The position numbers and the translations under genes were made by a program. DNA of 64,000 bases from Macrotrachela quadricornifera (taxonomy: Eukaryota > Rotifera > Eurotatoria > Philodinida > Philodinidae), in contig JAJEKB010020218.1 in NCBI GenBank assembly GCA_022393335.1, positions 436,909-500,908 on the forward strand, written 5' to 3'. Position 1 is the first letter of the stretch; each line of letters opens with the position of its first letter. Below, piece after piece: positions 21,801 through 36,800 of the stretch. The notes under the pieces are model-generated. The model was not told the origin of the DNA and did no database searches. It was given only the letters and a program-made list of their open reading frames with translations.

Positions 21801-24800
21801 TTCAATAGCAAATATATAAATATATTTCAATAGAAGATACTTTTGTGATACAATGTGCTATGATTATTCAAGGTTTGGTTGAATCATTCAGTAGAAAAAT
21901 ATCATAATTTATTGCGCTTTTCTTTTTTTAAATCTATTTTTTTGTCACTGTCTTCAGTGTGATACTAAAATAAGCAAGATCTTAAACTAGATCTTGAGAA
22001 AATCAGCAAAAAGAATTTGAAACAGACACTATGTTATTTTACATTGACAGATTTGTTAATAGTATTGTTCTCATAATATGATATAAAAAAAAATTATAAT
22101 ATAATCGAGTATTACCTGGAATTAAATTTATTAGGATTAAGGTTATTATCTTGTGCCGAAACAACATCCACAAAAAGAATACGAGTTGGCCATGCTAAGA
22201 CGTATACGATTGTAAGTTTTTCTGTAGCATTCAAGGTTAATAGTTCTTTATCTGTTACATATTGATTATTCTTATCCTTAATTCCCGTTATAATTCCAGA
22301 CGTAGTGTTTCGGACAAAAATTTGTGCATTCATATAATCACCCACCATACCAGCATCTATAGAATGATATATAATTATATATGTTCATGATAAGATATTT
22401 AAAATAAATACTTACATGACATATGAGCAACTTCTCCATTTATTATATTTGTGACATAAATAAAACCTGAATAAATTGGAAGAAGAGATGGGTCCGCATT
22501 AGCTGGTGGTTGAAATCGAAGAGTAATTTCACGTGATTCTTCAGGATTAAGTTGAAATTCTATTGGATCGATATCAACAATCTATATATTACATGAGACA
22601 TAATATATTAAACCTTACAGTTCATCAAACAGTAAGTTCAGAAATAAATAGAAATAAACATTCAATAAATATAATATACATCTGTTAATATTAAGGCAGT
22701 TATCAATATAAGTTCTTTTATGAAACTTATTGTCTAGTTTTGAATTAGATGTATAGAAATTATTTCATAAAAAAGCATTAACCATTAAATATATTTTCAA
22801 CAATTTTTGATATGAACATTGATCCATGAAACATCCAGTTGCTTATATAAAGTTTGAATTCAGAGAAAGAGAAATGCTAAGATCACACCTAGGATATCTT
22901 GGGTTAGGATTCGAGTTTTTCTTGAAAATATTCGTTCTAAAGAACTTTCCAACTCAGTTGAACAACTTTTCAGATAGATCCCGATGAGTTCTATCGATTC
23001 CATACCTTACTCATGAATTTGCCTAGGAAAAAAGGTAACGATTCGATCATTCATATTGTTTTATGTTTTTCTGAATTAATTATATATTTTTTTGATACTG
23101 CGCATTATAGTGGAACAATGTAAATTAGAAACTGCGAATGGATATTACTGAAACGAATGACACCACGAATCAGTAATAGTCTGTATTATTTATTTTGGAA
23201 TGGTAATTCAAGATGATTACATCTGAACACAATAAGAAAAAGTTATGGGAATGTTCGGTATATTTATTATTTTTTGGATTGGTTGTTTATCTTTTGTAAC
23301 TTTTTTAGTTTCTGTGCATTTTTATTTTCATTGAAGTTTGACTTACGATGATCGCTTTTATCTTTTAGATATATTTGACAATTTTTGTTGGACTCTCATT
23401 AAATTTATACTATGATGTAATTGATATTGGCAACGAAATTTAGCTTTCTAATAATATCCAGGAAACAACACTCTCAGATCACTTATACTCCTTCACGTGA
23501 GTTCATTGAAATAATATCAATCAACGAACCATCGCTCTTGCGAATTTCATGCAATAAAACTTTTACATGTACAGATTTTCATGTAACGGATTTATGTTAT
23601 ACACGACAGCGACTTTTGATAAAACCAAATTTTGAATCAAATATTCGACAATTCACTCACTTTATTCTACCAATTAAAAATTTGACTAAAACACTTCTCT
23701 CGAACTATCAATTACAATTAGAAATAATAATAATAAAAGATATGAAACCAACACTTCTGCCAACAGAATCAGCATACATCCATTTTATACATGACCATGC
23801 CATATACGTTTTGGCACTCATCTGCTTCATCATATGAATTCTTTTCGCTACTTTCATTTTATCTTCAAGAAAAAAGTCGAACAGAGAGAACAAAAGAGTG
23901 TGAATTTGTATATGACATGTTTTCTCTTTAAATACTTTTTTGTTATAAAAGTTTCCATTATATGTTTTGCTTTTTCTCAGTTTTCATCTATCAATAAAAT
24001 AAATCATATTTTTTCACATATAACTGGTGCCACATGACTATTCAAAGTGAAGTGCTTTAAATCAATCAACCATTATTTCATTTCAATGATAAAAAATTCC
24101 GCTCATCTTATCATTAACAAGGCATAAAAGAAAAATTATCTCCAATATATTTTATCACGTGTTCATCAATTTATGTATTTTTTAGTGCAACGATGAAACA
24201 AATGTAATAGGCAATATCATTCTCAAGTTTACCTGTTTTAATCTAAGAGACTTTTGTCATCATAGACCATTTAGAATTGAATGAATAAAATATAAAGTTG
24301 AGGCTGCTTGACGCGATAATCTTGGGAACTTCTTCGATTGAGTTGGAAGTACTCATAGACGAATCCTAACCTCGTAATAAAATAATTAATGAAAAATAAA
24401 TTATTTCATATTTTATATGATAAAATTATTGGAAAATAACAAGTAAGGGATGGAATCGATAGAACTCATTGAGATCTATCTGGAAAATTGATTAGGTTTT
24501 TTGGAAAGTGCTCCTAAGCGAATCTTGAAGCTGTACAAAAATAATTAATAAATAAATAATTAATTAATAATATTCTATCCGATCAAATCATTGGAAAGTT
24601 ACGAGTAAGGTATGGAATCGATAGAGCTTATCGAGATTTATCTGGAAAGTTGTTTAGATTCATTTTAAAATGCTTAGGAGCGAATCCTGACGACCTTTAC
24701 TGAAATATGAAGGTTTTTTTCATATTTTTGGACACGAATTAGCGATTTTCTAATTAAGTAGTTGTTGGAATTTGAACAATAAAATATGGAAAGTATAGAG

Positions 24801-27800
24801 CTCATCGAGTTCCACTTGGAAAGTTCTTTAGCACGAATATTTTCAAGAAAAACTCGAATCCTAACCTAAGATATCTTACGTATATCAGTGTGAACTGGAA
24901 GAGGCATTGACCTATCTACGTCGACTGATAAGGTCACCTTTCTATATTCCTCTTGGATGATAATATTAATAGGAATATGTTCATCAAGAACAGGGGTTTT
25001 TATTTTAGATAAAATTTCAAGTTTTTCTTGTTTCATTTGAGTCATGTGCATGAGAATGAAGTACTTCATTTCAGTGACTAAATTCAACTGGTCTTTTTGA
25101 AGTATTAATACCGGCTCTATGATTCTCATCTCCACAAGCATTATCAGTGTAGTTGGTATCAATCTCTGTAATCAATACCACTGTTATACTTTAATTAATT
25201 AGTGTTCACTGGACACTCGCCAATTGGTGGAAGTTTATTTGATATTCATCAATTGGCAAAAGTTCACTGGAAGTTTGCCAATTGATGAAAGTACATGAGG
25301 TATATTGGCAAAGTTCTGGTAATCTCAGATTTTCTTTTTTTATCACATTACGTTTCACTATTGATCATATGTTCTTGATCCGATTTACATCTGGATTACT
25401 ACATGGCAGGAGCGTAGCCAGGGGGATACCCTTGGTGCCCGGATACTCCCCTTGATGAAAAAAACGTCTGGAGGTGGGTAGAGGTAAAAAATCTTTCCGA
25501 AAACCAAAAATTGATTTTTCTGTTGGTGTGTACATCCCTTAGCAAGTCGGATACCACACTTGAAAAATTCCTGGCTATGCCCCTGCTACATAGTCAATCT
25601 AGTAACTGTGGAACATTTTCGATTAATTTTCTTTTATTGCGCTATCGAAGAGAAACGCAATCACATTTCTATATATATATATTGTGTAGTATGTGTATGG
25701 AGGATTTATCCTACAAAAAAGACTTATAATGAATGTTATTTTTAGTTTATAGGTAATCTTCTCTATTGATGTCGATTATGTCCTTAAGATTTCTGATATT
25801 CTTATTATTATTCTCAGTAATTGTGATTTTATATTTTGAAAAGATATTAGAAAAGAAAATTGAAATAATTTCAAGTTTTAAATCAAAATAAAAAATTTTT
25901 TCTTGACATCTTTATTATTTATTCAAATATTATTTTTTATCAAAAGCAACTTTTATTTAGTTCACTTTAAGACAAAATTTCCCTTTGAATAACTCATATC
26001 AGATATTTTTCTTTTAGTAATCTTTTAATTTAATATGAACATATGATAAAAGACTTACAGCATAGTCTGCTGAATACAATGGTTCGAGCAAAAGTAGATC
26101 ATCACCTGATGTCATACTAGTGGCCATTGCAGCTCCACCATGATTCATTTTGTAGACGCCTACATTGTAACCAATATTAGTCACATTGATCTTGTATGAT
26201 GGAGCTTTTCTAATTGTGTCATTTAATCCAAGTTCACTTGGTGAAATGAGAGTAGTAGTAGTGAGTGCTCGAAAAGCATTTACCAAGCCAGCTCCTTGTT
26301 GAACAGTAGAAGCGAAAAGAGAAGAATTGTAAATATTGATTATTTTGGCACTTGATTGAAATATGTTTGTAGCTACAGAGAATTTCGGACGGCAAATTCC
26401 ATCATTTGTCTGACCAGTGATTGTATTTGGAGGAGGATTACCGATACTTGCAAGAAAAAGTGCCAGAATCCTTTAAAAATAAGAATATGAAATAATTATT
26501 TATTTGAAAGAATTCATTAGATGAACTTATTAGATATATTATATACATTTTTCATACGCACATTCAAGAATTTGCACATAATAATCTACTTTTAAATCAA
26601 TACATTTTACACCGTATATCTTGATGCATACAATTATAGACCTTACAAATCTATTTTATTTTTGGAATAGTTGGTGATTAATATTTTCAAATATTAATCT
26701 AACAACTCTTTAATCAGACATGTTTAGTACATATCACCTGTAGGTATTATTCCAACATATCTAGGTACATATATTGGAATATACCTTATTGATATTAGGA
26801 TTTTCTCCTTTTGTTCTTCTATTACATATATACATGGATTTATCCTTTTTCTATTATATATGTATGGGATTATTTTTCTTTCCTTACGTATATATACGTG
26901 TGCATTTCTTCATATGCGGCACGCATATACACTGCTCTTAGTTTTCTATCATTCCTTATTGTCTTTTCTCTTCTTCTTGTTATTTTCCAATAAGCAAGAA
27001 CTCACATATTGCGACCATCTATTTTATTGAGAAAACCTTGAAAACTTACTAAAAATCATCAATTACGAAAAAATGTGAGACACTTTTCGATACGAGGGTG
27101 AACTATTTTTTAAATCATTTTTTTACCACTTTGTAGAGCGAAAAAAACTGTACGACATAACTCAAATTCAGTCTGAGTCCGCATAAAATGACTGAATGGC
27201 AACTGATGTACTAGAAAACACCAGCCCAATTTTCACCGGAAAATGATCAGTTATCGATAGTGTTTAACTAATAACTCTAGATTAGTAAACTAAAATCTAA
27301 TATATAAACAGCTCATTTTGTTCAGCGTTCGATTCTCTATCTTTTGGTATATAGCAGTGCAATTTTCATTAATCTTCTGTTAACCTAAAAATCTCGACTT
27401 CATAAAAATGATTTTTTATGATATTTACCAAACATATCTGTGAGACTTCAATAGTAAAATTACGATTACTTTTCAATAGCTCAACTGAATACGCTCAAAA
27501 TTTGAATTTAGAAGTTTTAGATGATGCTAAACAATATGAGAATATGAAATGAAAAATCTAAATCTTCATCAGTGTCTCGAATCCTCAGTCGTCTCGTTGA
27601 TTCCCTCTTAAAGTTTTTAACCTTTTTTTGACTAGTCTATGTAGATAACTTATAGTTATTTCTTAATAAAACTTTTGAGCAGTGTGTATGAACAATTTGA
27701 ACATGTTTTCTTCAATCAAAACTATGACATATTGTCTATCATTCATATTTTTAGTTCTAAATAGAAAACAGTGATTTTACTGGTCAATTCTGAAATCGAG

Positions 27801-30800
27801 AAAACAATAGAAAAATAGTAAATAATATTATTTTGATCCATCGAAAAACTAAATAATGTTACTTGATACTTTATATCGGTAGAAAAGAAATCATCAGTAA
27901 TATCTAAATAATCTAATCGATGCGACAATTTAGTATTCTTTTAACAGATAAATACGAACATACCCAGCAACATAGGGAGCTGCCATACTTGTGCCAGACC
28001 GATAATCATAGGCGTTGTCCAAATTGGTCTTATTAGCAAGGTAAGACGAAATTGTGGAGTATACAAATTCACCGATGCCAGTAATCTGAGGCTTGAATAA
28101 CAAGTCACTTGTTAGTCCAAGCGATGTGGATTCAACTGGTATTCCTGCGGTTCTCTACAGATAAATTGAGAGAATAAACGCTCTTTGATTTAAAAATCAC
28201 TTTCACTTCGTTTTTTACCAAAAATTCACTTTTGAGTTAGGCATATGATGTTATAGAAACAAGTGTCGTATGCAACTAAAGATATTATTCAACCCTACAT
28301 TGCTTACTGTTACATAGTTATTGAATTTAAATTTTTTTTTACGTAATATAACATAAAACATGATTTTTTTGAAAGAGTTAAAATTATTTTCGTCGTACAC
28401 TTTAAAATATTGTCAAAAAAGTTTTTAGTTCAATCAAAAATATTTTATACGAATCGTGATGCGTCAGGATGTAACTTCATCGAAAGCCCGAGTTTCTGCG
28501 TAAAAATCCTTTTTAAATTTTTTTTCATCACAAACGATTAAACGAATAGAAAAGATAATACTTAATATAACTAGTATTTTCATTGTGTTACATTACATAA
28601 AAGAAGAACAGAATTTACTCTGACACAACGAGATGGAGCTCGTATGAATCTCACTCTTTCATTTCTATGCTTTATTTACGGTTATACCCAACTACACTCT
28701 GTAAGGGATGTCTCAAGGACACTTGATAAAACACGTTAGTAACAAAAAGTGATCAAATTGAATTCTTGTTTACATGATTGTAGCGCTCATAGTGTATACG
28801 GATGTTTGTTTTTTTATGTCAGATCTGTTCTGACCTAATGAGACTCCTTTTAATGTTTTACACTCGTGATTTAAATGGAATATTACTAGATGAGATACAT
28901 TATAGACGTACATGGGATATTATAGTTTTATTGTTCCATTTGTTTTTCTACCAAATAAGTTGCCTTTAAAAATAGTACTACTCCATAATAAAACAGTAAT
29001 TATATTATATCATTTCTGCTTTATTATCATGAAGTCTGTATGGACTGCAGATAGTCAACAAATAGTAATCTTTAAAGCGGCCATGTCAAAGTTAAGATTA
29101 GCTAATAATCAAAGAATTTGTATGTGAATGCGTTATCTCTGTATGTTTTCAATACAACGCAAAATCGTACATTTAATATTAGAGAAGTTTATAGAATTCA
29201 AACTAACCAATAACATATATTTTATTGTTTAAGTGTTGAATTAATATATGTGTCTGTTGGAGACAACTTCGATTCAAAAGTTGTCATGATATAAGTAAAT
29301 TATTTACAAATCAGTGGCTTTTTACCATCGACTTTGTACACATATTCTGTTTAGAAAGGGAAACCTAGATGCACTGCTTATTCTTAAATGAGTTTTACAA
29401 TATCACATCAAGATATATTTCCACGATTTATTCGATTATCTTACCACAGCCATAGACTCAATCATTAAAGCACCGAATGTATAAATAGCAGAAGGATTCG
29501 CAGTCACTGTTCCAATGATTTTCAAGCCATCTTCATCATCAATAGTACCACTTGGAATAGTTGATGCACCTGAAAGATCGTATTGATCAAAAAAAACAAA
29601 AGACAAAAGGCCAAAACCTAGATTGATAAAGGAACCATATACAAGACAACCCGTAGCTCCTGCTGCTGCTGCTTTGTAACATCGGATAGTAGCATTGCAT
29701 GAGTCAAAATCAGAATAGGCAAACAAGACTACGACACCCACAACCGACTTGTCTGGACCAGAGCAGCCATCACTAGTTGTTCCATTTGGATCTAAATATT
29801 ATTTAAAAAATGATTATGTATAATAAGTGGAGTGTGAACTAACCGTTGATAACAATGGTAGAGTTAACTGTTGATCTCCATCCGCCAAAAGGATATCCGG
29901 GGTAATACAAAATATTTGTACCATCGGATGCGATGATCACGCGACGTGTGATCACTTGACGTGTGTTGTCTGCTGAACCTACAGCCATTGCACTTGATAA
30001 AATACCTGGATTGCTGCCAGTTTGAAGACCGCCAGTTCCCGCATTGCCCATTGCAACTGAGACATATACTATGACAAAAAAAAACTACATTATAACATTC
30101 CTGAAAAGAAGTAAACTCTTACCTCCATTTTCGATCACTCGTTGAACAGCTATTGACAGAAGTGTTTCTGGGTAAGCCTCAATATATCCAATAGACAGGT
30201 TGACTAAACATATCAAAGTCGCATAACGACTTATGTAGATATCCAATGTTGAAGGTCAAACAATACAATTGAATTAGAACGAAATCTACTTTTCTTCCTT
30301 ATAAGTGTGGCAACAGTGAGACTATTAACTTCCTCTATGTTAAAAATGACTAGGGCACGGGCAGCCATCGGTCCCCTCCGTTAGGAAAGGTTTAAAATCA
30401 GTAAGATACAGAAAAGAAAATTGTTACAGAGAGTATGATCTTGAAATGTCATTAAGTTTCTTCGGTACTCCGAGTTACTCAGCCAACATATAAAACCAAT
30501 ATCATTTGTCTTTCTTCCGAGTTTAAAAACGCGAATAATTACGAAATTTCACTGTTTTTTCACTTTTTAACCTTTCAATTTTGTCAAAATAATGAATGAA
30601 ATTTTAAATGAAACTTCGAAAGGAAGATGAAAATGAACTAATCAATTTATAGAAAACAATATTCTTAATCGTTACAGAATAAAAAAAAGTTAGATTTTAT
30701 AGTTAAATTTATCATTAAAAAGCATTAAACCGTCCTCTGTGGAAAAAAAGAAAATTGGTGAAATTCCGTAACGCTCAGCCTTTTAAGCTGCCTCAATCGA

Positions 30801-33800
30801 AGGGATTGTCTTATAGCGAAAACGATATAATATTCCAAGAGTTTGTGAAAAACTGAACAATTTCTGTATAGAACGTTCATTTATGAGTAGCTTACTTTCG
30901 TGGAAAAATGCTAGAATCTGAGTCATCCCTAAAAATGTTGTCCATTTTTGAAATTTCGTAACAAACGATATTTTTCAAATAACTTCGCTATGGCTCGTGA
31001 TAATTCAATGAAACTTTTAGTGCTGCTAGAGCTAGTTTATTTCTATATAAAGCAGAAATTCCAGAAGCATTCCTCTTGTTGTTGAGGAGATATTTATCTC
31101 ACAAGTCGAAAAAATGAAATCCCGTAACGCTTGATCGTGCCGCTATTCTTAAGAGAGGATCCATGAGGTCATCAAGAAATTGAAGCACTCGTCAAAATTT
31201 TTTTTTAATTTAATAGCCTCATTTTGTTCAACATCATCGAAAACTCTCAAATCCAAATTTTTAGCGCATTTGGAAGAACTAGTGAAAAATTAGCTCAATT
31301 TTACTGTCAAACACTCGTAAGGCCATTGAAGGAATATCATCAAAGCTCGTGCTCGTAAAGTCGCAGTATTTTTAGTTACTAAGAAACTAATGAAATTTTT
31401 CGTGTTATATACCAAAAGATAGAGCGTTGAAAGCGGAACAAGCAAAAATAGATATACGTTCAAAGCACGAAATATAGAAATCAGAGGTCAGACATTGGAA
31501 TCAAGGTAATCATATAGAAATAAGAGATTAAATACAGATAAGAGGAAATAAGTATATGTATATATTACTTAGACATAGCTCTAAGTGGACAAGAGCAGAT
31601 ATTGGAAGAACATGCGTGAACTGAATGTAGTTAAAATGAGTATCGTACATAATTTCGATTATCAAATCCTTTTTGGAGTAGAACAATAGTGTTATATAAA
31701 CTTTTGTTCGCACAAAATTTTCTTAAGTATCATATAATACTTTTATTTTAACGTAGTACTCTCCAAATACACATGTATTTTCAGAAAAATTACTAGTGAT
31801 GATAAAGCACTTATCTGTCATCTTTACTCTAAAAAAGAGTTCATATAATGATAATCAGTTCAACATTAGCTCAAATACTACTGATAAATCTTACATTCGT
31901 TACAGGATTTCAAGAAATTTTATTCTAACATGTTCGTCTAAAAGGCATGTAAAAGTTTTAAATCGATAATATTTACATATATAATAATTAAAATTCATCA
32001 AAGTGTAAAGAGTTCATATTAAACAGGCTTAATCACAATTTTTACTGTAGTTGAACATTTATGATTTTTAACTTATTCTTAAATTAAGAAATGTTTAAGA
32101 GTTCTAAAACTGATGCCTACATAAAGAACAGATTCTATTGTGTTATTGTATACGTAGTGCCTAAAGCACTCTTTGATAAGCTGTCTATGAAATGGATAAA
32201 TACATGGATAGCCAATCACTTTTTTTGGAAAATTTTTTTTAATCAATTTTTTTCTTTAAGTTAGGTGGGTAGACGATAGAAAATAGGTTTAATCAAAAAA
32301 AATTCCTAAATAGTACTTGACATAGAGAAGATTCAAGCTGCTATCTCGGAACAACTATGATGAGGATAGATCACTTTAGTTACTCGAATGTTTCCAGCTC
32401 ATATTTTAGACATAGGTCGGTGGATACTAGAGCAGCAAAATCTTCACAGAATTTCTGCTTTCAATGGATTGTTACCGAACTATGACATTCTTAATCAAGA
32501 CGAAGCGTGCACATGTATTGTGAAAAATATATTTTCGTTCTAATTGTATAAAAATGATTTTGGTTAAAGATTTCATAGTTTGGTAACAATCCATTGAAAG
32601 TAAAATACCAATCAACGATCTTGCCCTATTCTTTCCGGGTTCTTGTTTTTCTTTACTTTCAGACAAGATTCCTCTATTCAGGCAAAATTCTTTGCAATAG
32701 TAAAGTAAAAAGAATCTTATCTGAATCTCAAGATGACAAGAATCGCGTCTGGTTAATCAGAAATAAAGGAATCAGACAAGAATCTTTTTCTTTCCTTTTA
32801 AAAAGAATCTTGCTTGAAGTCCAAGGTCAAAATAATCTTGTATGAAAATTATTAAAAAAAGCCGAAACTGGAAAGAAATATAAGATATTTTAAATTTCTT
32901 TGTATTCAGACAAGATTCTTGTGATAGGAAAGAAAAATATTCTTGTCAGCTTTCCAAGATCAGCGGCACGTGATGTCATCTTTGTATGATGAAATATATA
33001 AAGGCAATGTCTTAATGTTATTTATTCATTAATAATTCGATAGGTAGTACAACTCATTTTGAATATGTACTTTTCTTACAGTGTTCATTTCATCCAAACG
33101 ACATCTAGTAACTCATTATTTCAATTAGATGTATAGAAAAAGTTTCCATTCGACATCAAGAAAACACTGGAATATATGATATCTTTTTTTTCCATTGTTT
33201 TCCGAAAAATTACACTTATTGAACACATTTCGATATTTTACTAATTCATATCTCTCTATTTTATTTTTTTTAAATTTTCTTTCACTGTCCAGAAAAATAT
33301 TTTTTTTCAATAGACGAAAGAAATCTCGATTCGTTCAAACAATTTTTGTTTGATACTGCTCTTAGTGATATAGGTAATATCTATATGTATTTTATATCTT
33401 TTTGACTCACATACTATTTTTTTTAGGATTACCACCACATACATATAAATAACATCGATGACGTGCTAAGAAAAAAGATAAACGTCATCTTACAGAATTA
33501 TTTCTACATCGTTTACTAGTTGAATAAATTATAAACAACTTATTTTGATTGAGCTAGCTCAAAATAAACATTTTTCCACTGTTCTTTTTTTCAGAATGAA
33601 TAACATCAATATTCATCTGAAATTAATGAAAATTTTGAAAATGATGTTATTGGGCTGGGGGACTCAGCCCCCCCCCCCCCCAGGATTGAGATGATCTAGC
33701 ATTAAAATAGTGAAATACACTGATTTTCAGCTTGAAAACGGGCCTCAGCCCCCTCCAGAAAAAATTCCTGGCCCCACCATTAATTCTCATGTTACACGTG

Positions 33801-36800
33801 CTAGTATTATATTTAATGATGATACACTTATTCATGATCATATACTTGAGGATGAGGATCGTAATTATACATTCAATTCTAACCCGAATTTGGTTCATTC
33901 AGCTAACATAAAATAATAAAGTATTTTTTTGTGTTTGTTATATTTTTTTTGTACATGATGAGTAAAGCTTGTAATAAAATATGAAAAAGAGAGTAAAAAT
34001 AACCGACAAAAGGATTTTTTAAATATGGACAGAATCAAGCAAGAAATACAAAAAATAAGAAGCAGACAAGAAAGCAAGAATACAAGAATCTTGTCTAAAT
34101 TCTAAGAAAAACAAGAAGCTAGAAAGATAGGATAAGATCGTGGACTGGTGAATTCTTTGAAGGTTTTTCTACTCTAGTATCGACCGACCTATGTCTAAAA
34201 TATGAGCTCGATACAATCGAATAACTAAAGTGATCTACCCTCATCATAGTTGTTCTGAGATAGCAGCTTCGATCATCTCTATGTCAAGTACTATTTCGGA
34301 ATTTTTTTTTGGTCAAACCTATTTTCTACCGTCTACCCATCTAACTATAAGAAAAAAAATTGATAAAAAAAAATTTTCGAAAAATGGTTCGCTTCCCATG
34401 GGTTCACCCAAATTTTAGTAAGAATCAAAGCCAAAACAGAATTGTCAAATGTAAGTCTTTTAGAAGTTCCATATATTCTCGGGTAACCCTAAAACAGTGA
34501 TTATATTAATGATTTTAGTATAATTTTTCAAAAAAACCAAGCAGAATGAACAAATAATGTATTGTATAATGATTGTTGGAAATTTTCTCAAATATGCATC
34601 TTAAGACCTCAAGGTATTAGAAGTATTTGAGTAATATGATATAAATGATAATATAAGAAAAACACGTGTAATAAAATGTATACACTGTCTACAATCATTT
34701 ATATCGCTTTGAGAAAAATATATTCTTAATAAACATGAAAAGCAATTTTCTCTACTATGTGACAGGCAACATTCTGCATGTATATGGAAACGACTTGAAT
34801 CTCTAAAAAATTTTTACGCATATTTATTCTATTCAATTTTCCGTTTCATATCACTGAAACGTTTATAATATCTTGAAATCACGAAACGATTTTTGAGAAC
34901 ACGTTGAAGTTTATTAGTAAAAACTACTTTATTTTTTTTTATTTAGCCCATTTGTATGACAATATATGGAATTTTTGGTAGATTTACTTACTAATTTTAT
35001 TTTAATTTTGACTATTACTACTAATTTATTAACAGTTAACCAAAGGTTACATTATCAGTTATACATACACTAATATTAACGAGATTATTTGCTGTTTTTG
35101 TGAAGAAAACTATTTCATCCAAACTATGTCGATTTTTGTGAACTTCAGTTTTAATATATGTCATAAATATGATCAACTTAATACTTTTAGATATCTTTCA
35201 GAGAAAAATGTTCCAGTAAATTTTCTTAAAACTTTGTAAGTTATATAGGGTTTCTTAATAGAAGGAGAGCTAATGCCGAATGGGGTATTAGTATGTGAAT
35301 ATATACTGAAATGAAAATGGTAGAAAAATGACTTTTTCATCGTTTGTTCTTCTACAGCTAAGAAATGCTTGCCTTTTTTTCAACCGTCAATTAAGAAGAG
35401 TATACGGTTGACGTTTCATGGAATTTATCTGATGAAGTTTCCGTGATTACAACAGTAAATTTTGGAAAATTTTCAACAATTTTCGAAACTACTTTTTTCA
35501 CAAATCTTCATCTCTTTTATTCATAAAGAAATATTTGCCGAATGCTTCTCTAGTTCTATTTATTCAAATCATTGAGATCACTTAGAATCGTGCTTTGAGT
35601 GAAGATAGGATAAAGTATCAAAAAAATCGATTGAGAGTTGGAACATTACAAAGTGTTTTGCCTCATCAAACATAAAATATTGAATGCTAATGATTTTAAA
35701 AATTGTAAAAGTTGTTAAACAATAGTTTTCTAAAGACTTGTCTCTTTCATCAAACTTTCCGGCAGGAAGAAATGTTTTTGCTCGACACTTACTTATATCG
35801 GCCTTGTCATCATAAGCACGATAAAATGCCTCAGCTATCACATCTACAAATATATTAACAAAGTGTAGTACATAGAAAAAATTCTTGACAGGGCATTAAT
35901 AGTTCTATGTACCTAATGCAGTCCCGCCAATACATCCAAACACGCGATCTTTTTATATGACAGTATAATAAAGAGAATGAATATTCAGTAATAAAAATCA
36001 GGTAAACTTACATGCTCCAAGTATGACTTGAGGAGCTACCCCAATGAAGGGTTCCAAAGGAATGAAGCCTGTCTCATTGATCCCACTGGTGTTTGCAGCA
36101 ATAATACCAGCAACATGCGTACCTACATAGTATGTACAAGCCAGAACAGGACTAATAAAGAGAATAAATATGATTGATAAATACCGTGCGACAGGTCACC
36201 ACAGTTATCCAGAGGATCATTATCAGGAACTGGTATCGAGTTAGGGCCAGTGAATGCATCTCCAACAAGGTCTAGAAAAATTTTATGTTTAATCATTTGT
36301 ATTATAAAAATACGCTCTAGTTACTCACCGTAACCAAATCCAACTTTGCATCCTGTTCCAAAGCAGCCTCCAAGGGCTGGATGCAAATAATCAATACCAT
36401 CATCAATAACAGCCACCTACACAGTAAAACAAAGAAGTTGTACGGGTTCCGAAAATACATCAAATGAACATAGGTGAAATGCATACACTATTCGAGTAAT
36501 TCTAGTCAAGATTCTCTTCGAAACATATCCCAGAAATCTCACTTTTGTTCCAAATACTATTCGATGAGCTCTATTCAGTGCTATAATTAGATTAGCTAAG
36601 TTCCAAAGTATAACTTTCAGATTTTTCACAGTGCCATCTATAGTTCCAAAAAACGTAATTTGAGTGATGTCGAGTTTGATCATATCATTGAATAGAGCTC
36701 GTTAAATTGTATGTGACACACTCTAAAAAATCAGCGCCAAATAATAAACCCTTCAAAAGGATTTATTATTCTGCGCTTCTTTTTTTACAGTGCACCGATT

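Larger units (their letters stand above)
19092..22115 (-). other. Subtilase intron 19
   Basis: 3.0 kb intron between the last two exons. It holds an orphan open frame (19558-20016), a hAT-type MITE (21031-21184) and AT-rich sequence without features (21300-22100). Confidence 0.6.

Noticed and set aside
24879..25171. 98-codon frame as a subtilase exon
   Set aside because: Direct joining of exon 17 to exon 18 is in phase and gives the expected family sequence; inserting this frame breaks the phase.
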